A DNA stretch of 64,000 nucleotides from Nemertoderma westbladi. Its lineage: Eukaryota; Xenacoelomorpha; Nemertodermatida; Nemertodermatidae. The DNA lies in NCBI GenBank assembly GCA_032718475.1, contig JAUCBJ010008154.1, forward strand, positions 21,475-85,474, in the 5' to 3' direction. The notes under the pieces are model-generated. The model was given only the letters and a program-made list of their open reading frames with translations, ran no database searches and was not told the origin of the DNA. The translations under genes were made by a program, and so were the position numbers. Of this stretch, positions 1-15,600 are shown piece by piece; the first letter of the stretch is position 1, and each line of letters opens with the position of its first letter.

Positions 1-409
1 ACCGGTAGCGAAAGCGACACCCATAATTAATATTTGATTTTTCCCACAATGACATTCTTAATTTCCTACCAATTGTTTTAAGATGCCGATAGGATGCAAT
101 AATACAGCTAGTAGAATTGTAACAGGTTGGAAGTTGGTATAATCTTGATTTAAAAATAATTAGAATATTTCACGTATTACTTTGTAAAGTAGTGAGTGAA
201 AGAAACCTTAGACTGCAGGTACAGTAGGCCTATATTAATATCGACAAATAAATGGTGACCAAAAGCTGTATAAATCTTAGTGATTCCTTTCAACATTAAT
301 TTTGAATCAATATATATTTGTTGTTTATTCAATAGTCTCGTACAGTTCTGTGTATGTGAAATGTTCTGTATTTTCTTTAGTTATTTTCTATTTTTTGCTC
401 ATTTTTTAG
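1..409 (+). other. Intron of the TES gene (5' part outside window)
   Basis: AT-rich sequence with no coding exon that I can support. It ends in a pyrimidine-rich tract and AG at 408-409, the acceptor of the first visible TES exon. The start codon and N-terminal exon(s) of the gene must lie to the left of the window. Confidence 0.6.
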
Positions 410-638
410 AAAAATTTGTAAAAATTGTCGTTGTCAACCATACGACCATGATATTAAATCTTCGGATCGTGAAACTGCGAGGAAAATCGGACGATTGTTT
501 GATGACGAAGAACATCAAGAGAAATATTCTTCTTTTAAGAAATTCACTTTGGTTATGCCTGATGTGGAAGCTTCGCCGTCATCTCCAGAAATCGACTTCA
601 CTTTCGAATGGATTCCTCACAACGTTTCAAACAATGTT
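410..638 (+). CDS. TES: TES exon: end of Cys-rich region and start of PET
   Basis: Acceptor AG 408-409, donor GTATGT at 639. It reads KICKNCRC, then [15 protein letters not shown], then [14 protein letters not shown], which matches the region before PET in Testin. It enters with one base completing a split codon and leaves in phase 0. In another frame the same DNA gives a spurious 141-codon ORF. Confidence 0.88.
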
Positions 639-3600
639 GTATGTTAAACAGCTTACTGCCGTACCGTTTACTACATCCATACATAATTCAAGTCTACAAC
701 ACTAAAACTGCAACATACACAGTACTACTAGCTATTATATTATCCGAATAGTTTACGATAAGCAAGGATTCTTAAAAAAAAAAGGAATCTATATAGAAGT
801 GCCTTTTACCGGAATAGGATTTGTGCAACTGACTTTGTGCTACTGTAATGCGGCTTGTTTTATGAAACGGACTTTTTTTACTGTTCTCCACTCAGCCTTT
901 TAAATCCCAAGGTTTAGTAAGATAGAAATCAAATTAAATTTAAAATGCAACTTTTGCAGGCAAGATCACTAAAATTTCACAATAATTATTTTTTTAGGCG
1001 ATAAAATACATGCAATCTATGCCTCTGGAACAGCAGCCAATAGTCGGAAGTGCCGGCGCTATAGAACGGACTAGACGTCTTAATGAGCAGTTACCAAGCC
1101 ATGATCAGGATCCGCAGTTCTGTGATCAACTGACACCAGTTGAGGCGGATCTGTTGGTACAGTATGTAAAACAGTACAAGTCTCAAGCAATCGGTATTGG
1201 ACAGGTGGACGAGAATGTAACAGGGAGTAAATGGGTTAGTACAGTACAAACCCAATATTTAATATGTTAATGCACCTTGCTTTATATTACAACTGAAACT
1301 ACCCCACCCGAGCATTATTCTACCAAATTAGGCAATGTAGGCCTATTGCATACCCCCCCCCCCCCCCCCCCTTAAAGACTTAATGAAATAATGTCTGATG
1401 TTCCTATAAGTTTTTCGTGGCCCGTTACTTGATTATTCAGTGCATTCATATCCCGAAAAACTAGAGTAGTTTTTCTTATTAAACACTTAAGAAAATTAAA
1501 GTTTTAGAACATTTTTCCTAATAAAGCAATAATCTTTGAAATTCTTACCTGTAAATTTAATTTTCATATTTTTAATGTAGGTTAGCCTATTTTCTGTTTA
1601 ACAGAAAATCTGTTTTGACAAACTTCAAGATTGTCGATGCAATCAAGATCTTAATCTCCAATCCAAGACATGCCGGCCACAGTGGATGCAGTCTGCTTGT
1701 GAATTTGCTTCTAATGTCTCAGAAAACTGTCGACTGGATGAATTCATTTTTTTCAAATCAGTATCATTAGTACTACTCGTTTTCTTTACAGGTTTGCTAC
1801 AAATGCCATTCAACAATGCTATCAGGAGATGTGGCAGTGTTTGCCAATAAGGCCGGTCCACACGTCTGCTGGCACCCGAGATGTTTCACTTGCCGTACCT
1901 GTAATGACATTCTCGTAGATTTGATTTACTTTTGGTCTAAAGATGATAGCGGTAAATACGACGTTTACTGTGGCCGTCACTATGGTAATCTACACAAACC
2001 TCGATGCACTGCTTGCGATGAACTAATATTTGCTCAACAATATACACATGTAAGAATCCTGTTATTTTATAATTAATATATTTTACAATATGTTGCCAAA
2101 TGGAAATGGAAAATGGAAAACCTATAACCTCATCTCCAAAAATCATGAGGGGCGTCTGGAAAATTCAGAATTATTTTTTGGTCTTGTATTAAAAATTTCG
2201 TTAAAATATATATACAAAAAATAAATATTAAAAATATTTAATATAATCACAAATATGGACATTGTAAACTTTCATAAAAAGTTGCTTCTTGCCCTCGATA
2301 AAATATTTGGTGTAACTAATGAGACTATATTATTAGTAGGCCTACCTAGCCCAGAACATAGCTAGTACAGTTTAACCTACACCTACATGCTAATGGATAC
2401 ATAGGCCTACCTAGCCCAGAACATAGCTAGTACAGTTGAACCTACACCTACATGCTATGGATACATAGGCCTACCTAGCCCAGAACATAGCTACTGTAGT
2501 ACAGTTGAACCTACACCTACATGCTATGGATACATAGGCCTACCTAGCCCAGAACATAGCTGAGTACAGTTGAACCTACACCTACAAGCTATGGATACAT
2601 AGGCCCACCTAGCCCAGAACATAGCTGATACAGTTGAACCTACACCTACATGCTATGGATACATAGGCCTACCTAGTCCAGAACATAGCTAGTCCTAGTA
2701 CAGTTGAACCTACACCTACATGCTATGGATAAATAGGCCTACCTAGCCCAGAACTTAGCTACTGTAGTACAGTTTAACCTACACCTACAAGCTATGGATA
2801 AATAGGCCTACCTAGTCCAGAACATAGCTAGTACAGTTGAACCTACACCTACATGCTATGGATACATAGGCCAACCTAGCCCAGAACATAGCTAGTACAG
2901 TTGAACCTACACCTACATGCTATGGATACATAGGCCTACCTAGCCGCCCAGAACATAGCTAGTACTGTTGAACCTATACCTACATGCTATGGATAAATAG
3001 GCCTACCTAGCCCAGAACATAGCTAGTACAGTTTAACCTACACCTACAAGCTATGGATACATAGGCCTACCTAGCCGCCCAGAACATAGCTAGTACTGTT
3101 GAACCTACACCTACATGCAATGGATACATAGGCCTACCTAGCCGCCCAGAACATAGCTAGTACAGTTTAACCTACACCTACATGCTATGGATACATAGGC
3201 CTACCTAGCCGCCCAGAACATAGCTAGTACTGTTGAACCTACACCTACATGCTATGGATACATAGGCCTACCTAGCCGCCCAGAACATAGCTAGTACTGT
3301 TGAACCTACACCTACATGCTATGGATACATAGGCCTACCTAGCCGCCCAGAACATAGCTAGTACAGTTTAACCTACACCTACATGCTATGGATACATAGG
3401 CCTACCTAGCCGCCCAGAACATAGCTAGTACTGTTGAACCTACACCTACATGCTATGGATAAATAGGCCTACCTAGCCCAGAACATAGCTAGTACAGTTT
3501 AACCTACACCTACAAGCTATGGATACATAGGCCTACCTAGCCCAGAACATAGCTGATACAGTTGAACCTACACCTACAAGCTATGGATACATAGGCCTAC

Positions 3601-6600
3601 CTAGCCCAGAACATAGCTGATACAGTTGAACCTACACCTACATGCTATGGATACATAGGCCTACCTAGTCCAGAACATAGCTAGTCCTAGTACAGTTGAA
3701 CCTACACCTACATGCTATGGATAAATAGGCCTACCTAGCCCAGAACATAGCTACTGTAGTACAGTTTAACCTACACCTACAAGCTATGGATAAATATGCC
3801 TACCTAGTCCAGAACATAGCTAGTACAGTTGAACCTACACCTACATGCTATGGATACATAGGCCAACCTAGCCCAGAACATAGCTAGTACAGTTGAACCT
3901 ACACCTACATGCTATGGATACATAGGCCTACCTAGCCGCCCAGAACATAGCTAGTACTGTTGAACCTACACCTACATGCTATGGATAAATAGGCCTACCT
4001 AGCCCAGAACATAGCTAGTACAGTTTAACCTACACCTACAAGCTATGGATACATAGGCCTACCTAGCCCAGAACATAGCTACTGTACAGTAGTACAGTTG
4101 AACCTACACCTACAAGCTATGGATACATAGGCCTACCTAGCCCAGAACATAGCTAGTACAGTTGAACCTACACCTACAAGCTATGGATACATAGGCCTAC
4201 CTAGCCCAGAACATAGCTGATACAGTTGAACCTACACCTACATGCTATGGATACATAGGCATACCTAGCCCAGAACATAGCTAGTACAGTTTAACCTACA
4301 CCTACAAGCTATGGATACATAGGCCTACCCAGCCCAGAACATAGCTACTGTACAGTAGTACAGTTGAACCTACACCTACAAGCTATGGATACATAGGCCT
4401 ACCTAGCCCAGAACATAGCTACTGTAGTACAGTTTAACCTACACCTACAAGCTATGGATAAATAGGCCTACCTAGTCCAGAACATAGCTAGTACAGTTGA
4501 ACCTACACCTACATGCTATGGATACATAGGCCAACCTAGCCCAGAACATAGCTAGTACAGTTGAACCTACACCTACATGCTATGGATACATAGGCCTACC
4601 TAGCCGCCCAGAACATAGCTAGTACTGTTGAACCTACACCTACATGCTATGGATAAATAGGCCTACCTAGCCCAGAACATAGCTAGTACAGTTTAACCTA
4701 CACCTACATGCTATGGATACATAGGCCTACCTAGCCGCCCAGAACATAGCTAGTAATGTTGAACCTACACCTACATGCTATGGATAAATAGGCCTACCTA
4801 GCCCAGAACATAGCTAGTACAGTTGAACCTACACCTACAAGCTATGGATACATAGGCCTACCTAGCCCAGAACATAGCTAGTCCTAGTACAGTTGAACCT
4901 ACACCTACAAGCTATGGATACATAGGCCTACCTAGCCGCCCAGAACATAGCTAGTACAGTTGAACCTACACCTACAAGCTATGGATACATAGGCCTACCT
5001 AGCTCAGAACATAGCTAGTACAGTTGAACCTACACCTACATGCTATGGATAAATAGGCCTACCTAGTCCAGAACATAGCTAGTACAGTTGAACCTACACC
5101 TACATGCTATGGATACATAGGCCAACCTAGCCCAGAACATAGCTAGTACAGTTGAACCTACACCTACATGCTATGGATACATAGGCCTACCTAGCCGCCC
5201 AGAACATAGCTAGTACTGTTGAACCTACACCTACATGCTATGGATAAATAGGCCTACCTAGCCCAGAACATAGCTAGTACAGTTTAACCTACACCTACAA
5301 GCTATGGATACATAGGCCTACCTAGCCCAGAACATAGCTACTGTACAGTAGTACAGTTGAACCTACACCTACAAGCTATGGATACATAGGCCTACCTAGC
5401 CCAGAACATAGCTAGTACAGTTGAACCTACACCTACATGCTATGGATACATAGGCCTACCTAGCCCAGAACATAGCTAGTACAGTTGAACCTACACCTAC
5501 AAGCTATGGATACATAGGCCTACCTAGCCCAGAACATAGCTAGTACAGTTGAACCTACACCTACATGCTATGTATACATAGGCCTACCTAGCCGCCCAGA
5601 ACATAGCTAGTACTGTTGAACCTACACCTACATGCTATGGATACATACAGTAGGCCTACCTAGCCCAGAACATAACTAGTACAGTAGAACCTACACATAC
5701 ATGCTATGGATACATAGGCCTACCTAGTCCAGAACATAGCTAGTACAGTTGAACCTACACCTACAAGCTATGGATACATAGGCCTACCTAGCCCAGAACA
5801 TAGCTAGTACAGTTGAACCTACACCTACATGCTATGGATACATACAGTAGGCCTACCTAGCCCAGAACATAGCTAGTACAGTAGAACCTACACATACATG
5901 CTATGGATACATAGGCCTACCTAGTCCAGAACATAGCTAGAACAGTTGAACCTACACCTACATGCTATGGATACATAGGCCTACCTAGTCCAGAACATAG
6001 CTAGTACAGTTGAACCTACACCTACATGCTAATGGATACATAGGCCAACCCAGCCCAGAACATAGCTAGTACAGTTGAACCTACACCTACATGCTATGGA
6101 TACATAGGCCTACCTAGCCCAGAACATAGCTAGTACTGTTGAACCTACACCTACATGCTATGGATACATACAGTAGGCCTACCTAGCCCAGAACATAGCT
6201 AGTACAGTAGAACCTACACATACATGCTATGGATACATAGGCCTACCTAGTCCAGAACATAGCTAGTACAGTTGAACCTACACCTACATGCTAATGGATA
6301 CATAGGCCAACCCAGCCCAGAACATAGCTAGTACAGTTGAACCTACACCTACATGCTATGGATACATAGGCCTACCTAGCCCAGAACATAGCTAGTAAAG
6401 TTGAACCTACACCTACAAGCTATGGATACATAGGCCTACCTAGCCCAGAACATAGCTGATACAGTTGAACCTACACCTACATGCTATGGATACATAGGCC
6501 TACCTAGCCCAGAACATAGCTAGTACAGTTGAACCTACACCTACATGCTATGGATACATAGGCCTACCTAGTCCAGAACATAGCTAGTACAGTTGAACCT

Positions 6601-9600
6601 ACACCTACATGCTAATGGATACATAGGCCAACCCAGCCCAGAACATAGCTAGTACAGTTGAACCTACACCTACATGCTATGGATACATAGGCCTACCTAG
6701 CCCAGAACATAGCTAGTACAGTTGAACCTACACCTACAAGCTATGGATACATAGGCCTACCTAGCCCAGAACATAGCTGATACAGTTGAACCTACACCTA
6801 CATGCTATGGATACATAGGCCTACCTAGCCCAGAACATAGCTAGTACAGTTGAACCTACACCTACAAGCTATGGATACATAGGCCTACCTAGCCCAGAAC
6901 ATAGCTAGTACAGTTGAACCTACACCTACAAGCTATGGATACATAGGCCTACCTAGCCCAGAACATAGCTAGTACAGTTGAACCTACACCTACATGCTAT
7001 GGATACATAGGCCTACCTAGCCCAGAACATAGCTAGTACAGTTGAACCTACACCTACAAGCTATGGATACATAGGCCTACCTAGCCCAGAACATAGCTAG
7101 TACAGTTGAACCTACACCTACATGCTATGGATACATAGGCATACCTAGCCCAGAACATAGCTAGTACAGTTGAACCTACACCTACATGCTATGGATACAT
7201 AGGCCTACCTAGCCCAGAACATAGCTAGTACAGTTGAACCTACACCTACAAGCTATGGATACATAGGCCTACCTAGCCCAGAACATAGCTGATACAGTTG
7301 AACCTACACCTACATGCTATGGATACATAGGCCTACCTAGTCCAGAACATAGCTAGTCCTAGTACAGTTGAACCTACACCTACATGCTATGGATAAATAG
7401 GCCTACCTAGCCCAGAACTTAGCTACTGTAGTACAGTTTAACCTACACCTACAAGCTATGGATAAATAGGCCTACCTAGTCCAGAACATAGCTAGTACAG
7501 TTGAACCTACACCTACATGCTATGGATACATAGGCCAACCTAGCCCAGAACATAGCTAGTACAGTTGAACCTACACCTACATGCTATGGATACATAGGCC
7601 TACCTAGCCGCCCAGAACATAGCTAGTACTGTTGAACCTATACCTACATGCTATGGATAAATAGGCCTACCTAGCCCAGAACATAGCTAGTACAGTTTAA
7701 CCTACACCTACAAGCTATGGATACATAGGCCTACCTAGCCGCCCAGAACATAGCTAGTACTGTTGAACCTACACCTACATGCAATGGATACATAGGCCTA
7801 CCTAGCCGCCCAGAACATAGCTAGTACAGTTTAACCTACACCTACATGCTATGGATACATAGGCCTACCTAGCCGCCCAGAACATAGCTAGTACTGTTGA
7901 ACCTACACCTACATGCTATGGATACATAGGCCTACCTAGCCGCCCAGAACATAGCTAGTACTGTTGAACCTACACCTACATGCTATGGATACATAGGCCT
8001 ACCTAGCCGCCCAGAACATAGCTAGTACAGTTTAACCTACACCTACATGCTATGGATACATAGGCCTACCTAGCCGCCCAGAACATAGCTAGTACTGTTG
8101 AACCTACACCTACATGCTATGGATAAATAGGCCTACCTAGCCCAGAACATAGCTAGTACAGTTTAACCTACACCTACAAGCTATGGATACATAGGCCTAC
8201 CTAGCCCAGAACATAGCTGATACAGTTGAACCTACACCTACAAGCTATGGATACATAGGCCTACCTAGCCCAGAACATAGCTGATACAGTTGAACCTACA
8301 CCTACATGCTATGGATACATAGGCCTACCTAGTCCAGAACATAGCTAGTCCTAGTACAGTTGAACCTACACCTACATGCTATGGATAAATAGGCCTACCT
8401 AGCCCAGAACATAGCTACTGTAGTACAGTTTAACCTACACCTACAAGCTATGGATAAATAGGCCTACCTAGCCCAGAACATAGCTAGTACAGTTGAACCT
8501 ACACCTACATGCTATGGATACATAGGCCAACCTAGCCCAGAACATAGCTAGTACAGTTGAACCTACACCTACATGCTATGGATACATAGGCCTACCTAGC
8601 CGCCCAGAACATAGCTAGTAATGTTGAACCTACACCTACATGCTATGGATAAATAGGCCTACCTAGCCCAGAACATAGCTAGTACAGTTGAACCTACACC
8701 TACAAGCTATGGATACATAGGCCTACCTAGCCCAGAACATAGCTAGTCCTAGTACAGTTGAACCTACACCTACAAGCTATGGATACATAGGCCTACCTAG
8801 CCGCCCAGAACATAGCTAGTACAGTTGAACCTACACCTACAAGCTATGGATACATAGGCCTACCTAGCTCAGAACATAGCTAGTACAGTTGAACCTACAC
8901 CTACATGCTATGGATAAATAGGCCTACCTAGTCCAGAACATAGCTAGTACAGTTGAACCTACACCTACATGCTATGGATACATAGGCCAACCTAGCCCAG
9001 AACATAGCTAGTACAGTTGAACCTACACCTACATGCTATGGATACATAGGCCTACCTAGCCGCCCAGAACATAGCTAGTACTGTTGAACCTACACCTACA
9101 TGCTATGGATAAATAGGCCTACCTAGCCCAGAACATAGCTAGTACAGTTTAACCTACACCTACAAGCTATTGATACATAGGCCTACCTAGCCCAGAACAT
9201 AGCTACTGTACAGTAGTACAGTTGAACCTACACCTACAAGCTATGGATACATAGGCCTACCTAGCCCAGAACATAGCTAGTACAGTTGAACCTACACCTA
9301 CATGCTATGGATACATAGGCCTACCTAGCCCAGAACATAGCTAGTACAGTTGAACCTACACCTACAAGCTATGGATACATAGGCCTACCTAGCCCAGAAC
9401 ATAGCTAGTACAGTTGAACCTACACCTACATGCTATGTATACATAGGCCTACCTAGCCGCCCAGAACATAGCTAGTACTGTTGAACCTACACCTACATGC
9501 TATGGATACATACAGTAGGCCTACCTAGCCCAGAACATAGCTAGTACAGTAGAACCTACACATACATGCTATGGATACATAGGCCTACCTAGTCCAGAAC

Positions 9601-12600
9601 ATAGCTAGTACAGTTGAACCTACACCTACATGCTATGGATACATAGGCCTACCTAGTCCAGAACATAGCTAGTACAGTTGAACCTACACCTACATGCTAA
9701 TGGATACATAGGCCAACCCAGCCCAGAACATAGCTAGTACAGTTGAACCTACACCTACATGCTATGGATACATAGGCCTACCTAGCCCAGAACATAGCTA
9801 GTACTGTTGAACCTACACCTACATGCTATGGATACATACAGTAGGCCTACCTAGCCCAGAACATAGCTAGTACAGTAGAACCTACACATACATGCTATGG
9901 ATACATAGGCCTACCTAGTCCAGAACATAGCTAGTACAGTTGAACCTACACCTACATGCTAATGGATACATAGGCCAACCCAGCCCAGAACATAGCTAGT
10001 ACAGTTGAACCTACACCTACATGCTATGGATACATAGGCCTACCTAGCCCAGAACATAGCTAGTACAGTTGAACCTACACCTACAAGCTATGGATACATA
10101 GGCCTACCTAGCCCGGAACATAGCTGATACAGTTGAACCTACACCTACATGCTATGGATACATAGGCCTACCTAGCCCAGAACATAGCTAGTACAGTTGA
10201 ACCTACACCTACATGCTATGGATACATAGGCCTACCTAGTCCAGAACATAGCTAGTACAGTTGAACCTACACCTACATGCTAATGGATACATAGGCCAAC
10301 CCAGCCCAGAACATAGCTAGTACAGTTGAACCTACACCTACATGCTATGGATACATAGGCCTACCTAGCCCAGAACATAGCTAGTACAGTTGAACCTACA
10401 CCTACAAGCTATGGATACATAGGCCTACCTAGCCCAGAACATAGCTGATACAGTTGAACCTACACCTACATGCTATGGATACATAGGCCTACCTAGCCCA
10501 GAACATAGCTAGTACAGTTGAACCTACACCTACAAGCTATGGATACATAGGCCTACCTAGCCCAGAACATAGCTAGTACAGTTGAACCTACACCTACAAG
10601 CTATGGATACATAGGCCTACCTAGCCCAGAACATAGCTAGTACAGTTGAACCTACACCTACATGCTATGGATACATAGGCCTACCTAGCCCAGAACATAG
10701 CTAGTACAGTTGAACCTACACCTACAAGCTATGGATACATAGGCCTACCTAGCCCAGAACATAGCTAGTACAGTTGAACCTACACCTACATGCTATGGAT
10801 ACATAGGCATACCTAGCCCAGAACATAGCTAGTACAGTTGAACCTACACCTACATGCTATGGATACATAGGCCTACCTAGCCCAGAACATAGCTAGTACA
10901 GTTGAACCTACACCTACAAGCTATGGATACATAGGCCTACCTTGCCCAGAACATAGCTGATACAGTTGAACCTACACCTACATGCTATGGATACATAGGC
11001 CTACCTAGTCCAGAACATAGCTAGTCCTAGTACAGTTGAACCTACACCTACATGCTATGGATAAATAGGCCTACCTAGCCCAGAACTTAGCTACTGTAGT
11101 ACAGTTTAACCTACACCTACAAGCTATGGATAAATAGGCCTACCTAGTCCAGAACATAGCTAGTACAGTTGAACCTACACCTACATGCTATGGATACATA
11201 GGCCAACCTAGCCCAGAACATAGCTAGTACAGTTGAACCTACACCTACATGCTATGGATACATAGGCCTACCTAGCCCAGAACATAGCTAGTACAGTTGA
11301 ACCTACACCTACATGCTATGGATACATAGGCCTACCTAGTCCAGAACATAGCTAGTACAGTTGAACCTACACCTACATGCTAATGGATACATAGGCCAAC
11401 CCAGCCCAGAACATAGCTAGTACAGTTGAACCTACACCTACATGCTATGGATACATAGGCCTACCTAGCCCAGAACATAGCTAGTACAGTTGAACCTACA
11501 CCTACAAGCTATGGATACATAGGCCTACCTAGCCCAGAACATAGCTGATACAGTTGAACCTACACCTACATGCTATGGATACATAGGCCTACCTAGCCCA
11601 GAACATAGCTAGTACAGTTGAACCTACACCTACAAGCTATGGATACATAGGCCTACCTAGCCCAGAACATAGCTAGTACAGTTGAACCTACACCTACAAG
11701 CTATGGATACATAGGCCTACCTAGCCCAGAACATAGCTAGTACAGTTGAACCTACACCTACATGCTATGGATACATAGGCCTACCTAGCCCAGAACATAG
11801 CTAGTACAGTTGAACCTACACCTACAAGCTATGGATACATAGGCCTACCTAGCCCAGAACATAGCTAGTACAGTTGAACCTACACCTACATGCTATGGAT
11901 ACATAGGCATACCTAGCCCAGAACATAGCTAGTACAGTTGAACCTACACCTACATGCTATGGATACATAGGCCTACCTAGCCCAGAACATAGCTAGTACA
12001 GTTGAACCTACACCTACAAGCTATGGATACATAGGCCTACCTTGCCCAGAACATAGCTGATACAGTTGAACCTACACCTACATGCTATGGATACATAGGC
12101 CTACCTAGTCCAGAACATAGCTAGTCCTAGTACAGTTGAACCTACACCTACATGCTATGGATAAATAGGCCTACCTAGCCCAGAACTTAGCTACTGTAGT
12201 ACAGTTTAACCTACACCTACAAGCTATGGATAAATAGGCCTACCTAGTCCAGAACATAGCTAGTACAGTTGAACCTACACCTACATGCTATGGATACATA
12301 GGCCAACCTAGCCCAGAACATAGCTAGTACAGTTGAACCTACACCTACATGCTATGGATACATAGGCCTACCTAGCCGCCCAGAACATAGCTAGTACTGT
12401 TGAACCTATACCTACATGCTATGGATAAATAGGCCTACCTAGCCCAGAACATAGCTAGTACAGTTTAACCTACACCTACAAGCTATGGATACATAGGCCT
12501 ACCTAGCCGCCCAGAACATAGCTAGTACTGTTGAACCTACACCTACATGCAATGGATACATAGGCCTACCTAGCCGCCCAGAACATAGCTAGTACAGTTT

Positions 12601-15600
12601 AACCTACACCTACATGCTATGGATACATAGGCCTACCTAGCCGCCCAGAACATAGCTAGTACTGTTGAACCTACACCTACATGCTATGGATACATAGGCC
12701 TACCTAGCCGCCCAGAACATAGCTAGTACTGTTGAACCTACACCTACATGCTATGGATACATAGGCCTACCTAGCCGCCCAGAACATAGCTAGTACAGTT
12801 TAACCTACACCTACATGCTATGGATACATAGGCCTACCTAGTCGCCCAGAACATAGCTAGTACTGTTGAACCTACACCTACATGCTATGGATAAATAGGC
12901 CTACCTAGCCCAGAACATAGCTAGTACAGTTTAACCTACACCTACAAGCTATGGATACATAGGCCTACCTAGCCCAGAACATAGCTGATACAGTTGAACC
13001 TACACCTACAAGCTATGGATACATAGGCCTACCTAGCCCAGAACATAGCTGATACAGTTGAACCTACACCAACATGCTATGGATACATAGGCCTACCTAG
13101 TCCAGAACATAGCTAGTCCTAGTACAGTTGAACCTACACCTACATGCTATGGATAAATAGGCCTACCTAGCCCAGAACATAGCTACTGTAGTACAGTTTA
13201 ACCTACACCTACAAGCTATGGATAAATAGGCCTACCTAGTCCAGAACATAGCTAGTACAGTTGAACCTACACCTACATGCTATGGATACATAGGCCAACC
13301 TAGCCCAGAACATAGCTAGTACAGTTGAACCTACACCTACATGCTATGGATACATAGGCCTACCTAGCCGCCCAGAACATAGCTAGTACTGTTGAACCTA
13401 CACCTACATGCTATGGATAAATAGGCCTACCTAGCCCAGAACATAGCTAGTACAGTTTAACCTACACCTACAAGCTATGGATACATAGGCCTACCTAGCC
13501 CAGAACATAGCTACTGTACAGTAGTACAGTTGAACCTACACCTACAAGCTATGGATACATAGGCCTACCTAGCCCAGAACATAGCTAGTACAGTTGAACC
13601 TACACCTACAAGCTATGGATACATAGGCCTACCTAGCCCAGAACATAGCTGATACAGTTGAACCTACACCTACATGCTATGGATACATAGGCATACCTAG
13701 CCCAGAACATAGCTAGTACAGTTTAACCTACACCTACAAGCTATGGATACATAGGCCTACCCAGCCCAGAACATAGCTACTGTACAGTAGTACAGTTGAA
13801 CCTACACCTACAAGCTATGGATACATAGGCCTACCTAGCCCAGAACATAGCTACTGTAGTACAGTTTAACCTACACCTACAAGCTATGGATAAATAGGCC
13901 TACCTAGTCCAGAACATAGCTAGTACAGTTGAACCTACACCTACATGCTATGGATACATAGGCCAACCTAGCCCAGAACATAGCTAGTACAGTTGAACCT
14001 ACACCTACATGCTATGGATACATAGGCCTACCTAGCCGCCCAGAACATAGCTAGTACTGTTGAACCTACACCTACATGCTATGGATAAATAGGCCTACCT
14101 AGCCCAGAACATAGCTAGTACAGTTTAACCTACACCTACATGCTATGGATAAATAGGCCTACCTAGCCCAGAACATAGCTAGTACAGTTTAACCTACACC
14201 TACAAGCTATGGATACATAGGCCTACCTAGCCCAGAACATAGCTAGTCCTAGTACAGTTGAACCTACACCTACAAGCTATGGATACATAGGCCTACCTAG
14301 CCGCCCAGAACATAGCTAGTACAGTTGAACCTACACCTACAAGCTATGGATACATAGGCCTACCTAGCTCAGAACATAGCTAGTACAGTTGAACCTACAC
14401 CTACATGCTATGGATAAATAGGCCTACCTAGTCCAGAACATAGCTAGTACAGTTGAACCTACACCTACATGCTATGGATACATAGGCCAACCTAGCCCAG
14501 AACATAGCTAGTACAGTTGAACCTACACCTACATGCTATGGATACATAGGCCTACCTAGCCGCCCAGAACATAGCTAGTACTGTTGAACCTACACCTACA
14601 TGCTATGGATAAATAGGCCTACCTAGCCCAGAACATAGCTAGTACAGTTTAACCTACACCTACAAGCTATGGATACATAGGCCTACCTAGCCCAGAACAT
14701 AGCTACTGTACAGTAGTACAGTTGAACCTACACCTACAAGCTATGGATACATAGGCCTACCTAGCCCAGAACATAGCTAGTACAGTTGAACCTACACCTA
14801 CATGCTATGGATACATAGGCCTACCTAGCCCAGAACATAGCTAGTACAGTTGAACCTACACCTACAAGCTATGGATACATAGGCCTACCTAGCCCAGAAC
14901 ATAGCTAGTACAGTTGAACCTACACCTACATGCTATGTATACATAGGCCTACCTAGCCGCCCAGAACATAGCTAGTACTGTTGAACCTACACCTACATGC
15001 TATGGATACATACAGTAGGCCTACCTAGCCCAGAACATAGCTAGTACAGTAGAACCTACACATACATGCTAAGGATACATAGGCCTACCTAGTCCAGAAC
15101 ATAGCTAGTACAGTTGAACCTACACCTACATGCTATGGATACATAGGCCTACCTAGTCCAGAACATAGCTAGTACAGTTGAACCTACACCTACATGCTAA
15201 TGGATACATAGGCCAACCCAGCCCAGAACATAGCTAGTACAGTTGAACCTACACCTACATGCTATGGATACATAGGCCTACCTAGCCCAGAACATAGCTA
15301 GTACTGTTGAACCTACACCTACATGCTATGGATACATACAGTAGGCCTACCTAGCCCAGAACATAGCTAGTACAGTAGAACCTACACATACATGCTATGG
15401 ATACATAGGCCAACCTAGCCCAGAACATAGCTAGTACAGTTGAACCTACACCTACATGCTATGGATACATAGGCCAACCCAGCCCAGAACATAGCTAGTA
15501 CAGTTGAACCTACACCTACATGCTATGGATACATAGGCCTACCTAGTCCAGAACATAGCTAGTACAGTTGAACCTACACCTACATGCTAATGGATACATA

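Noticed and set aside
280-705. 141-codon ORF on +
   Set aside because: It reads through an intron and overlaps the TES exon 410-638 in the wrong frame; the TES frame gives a clear Testin match.
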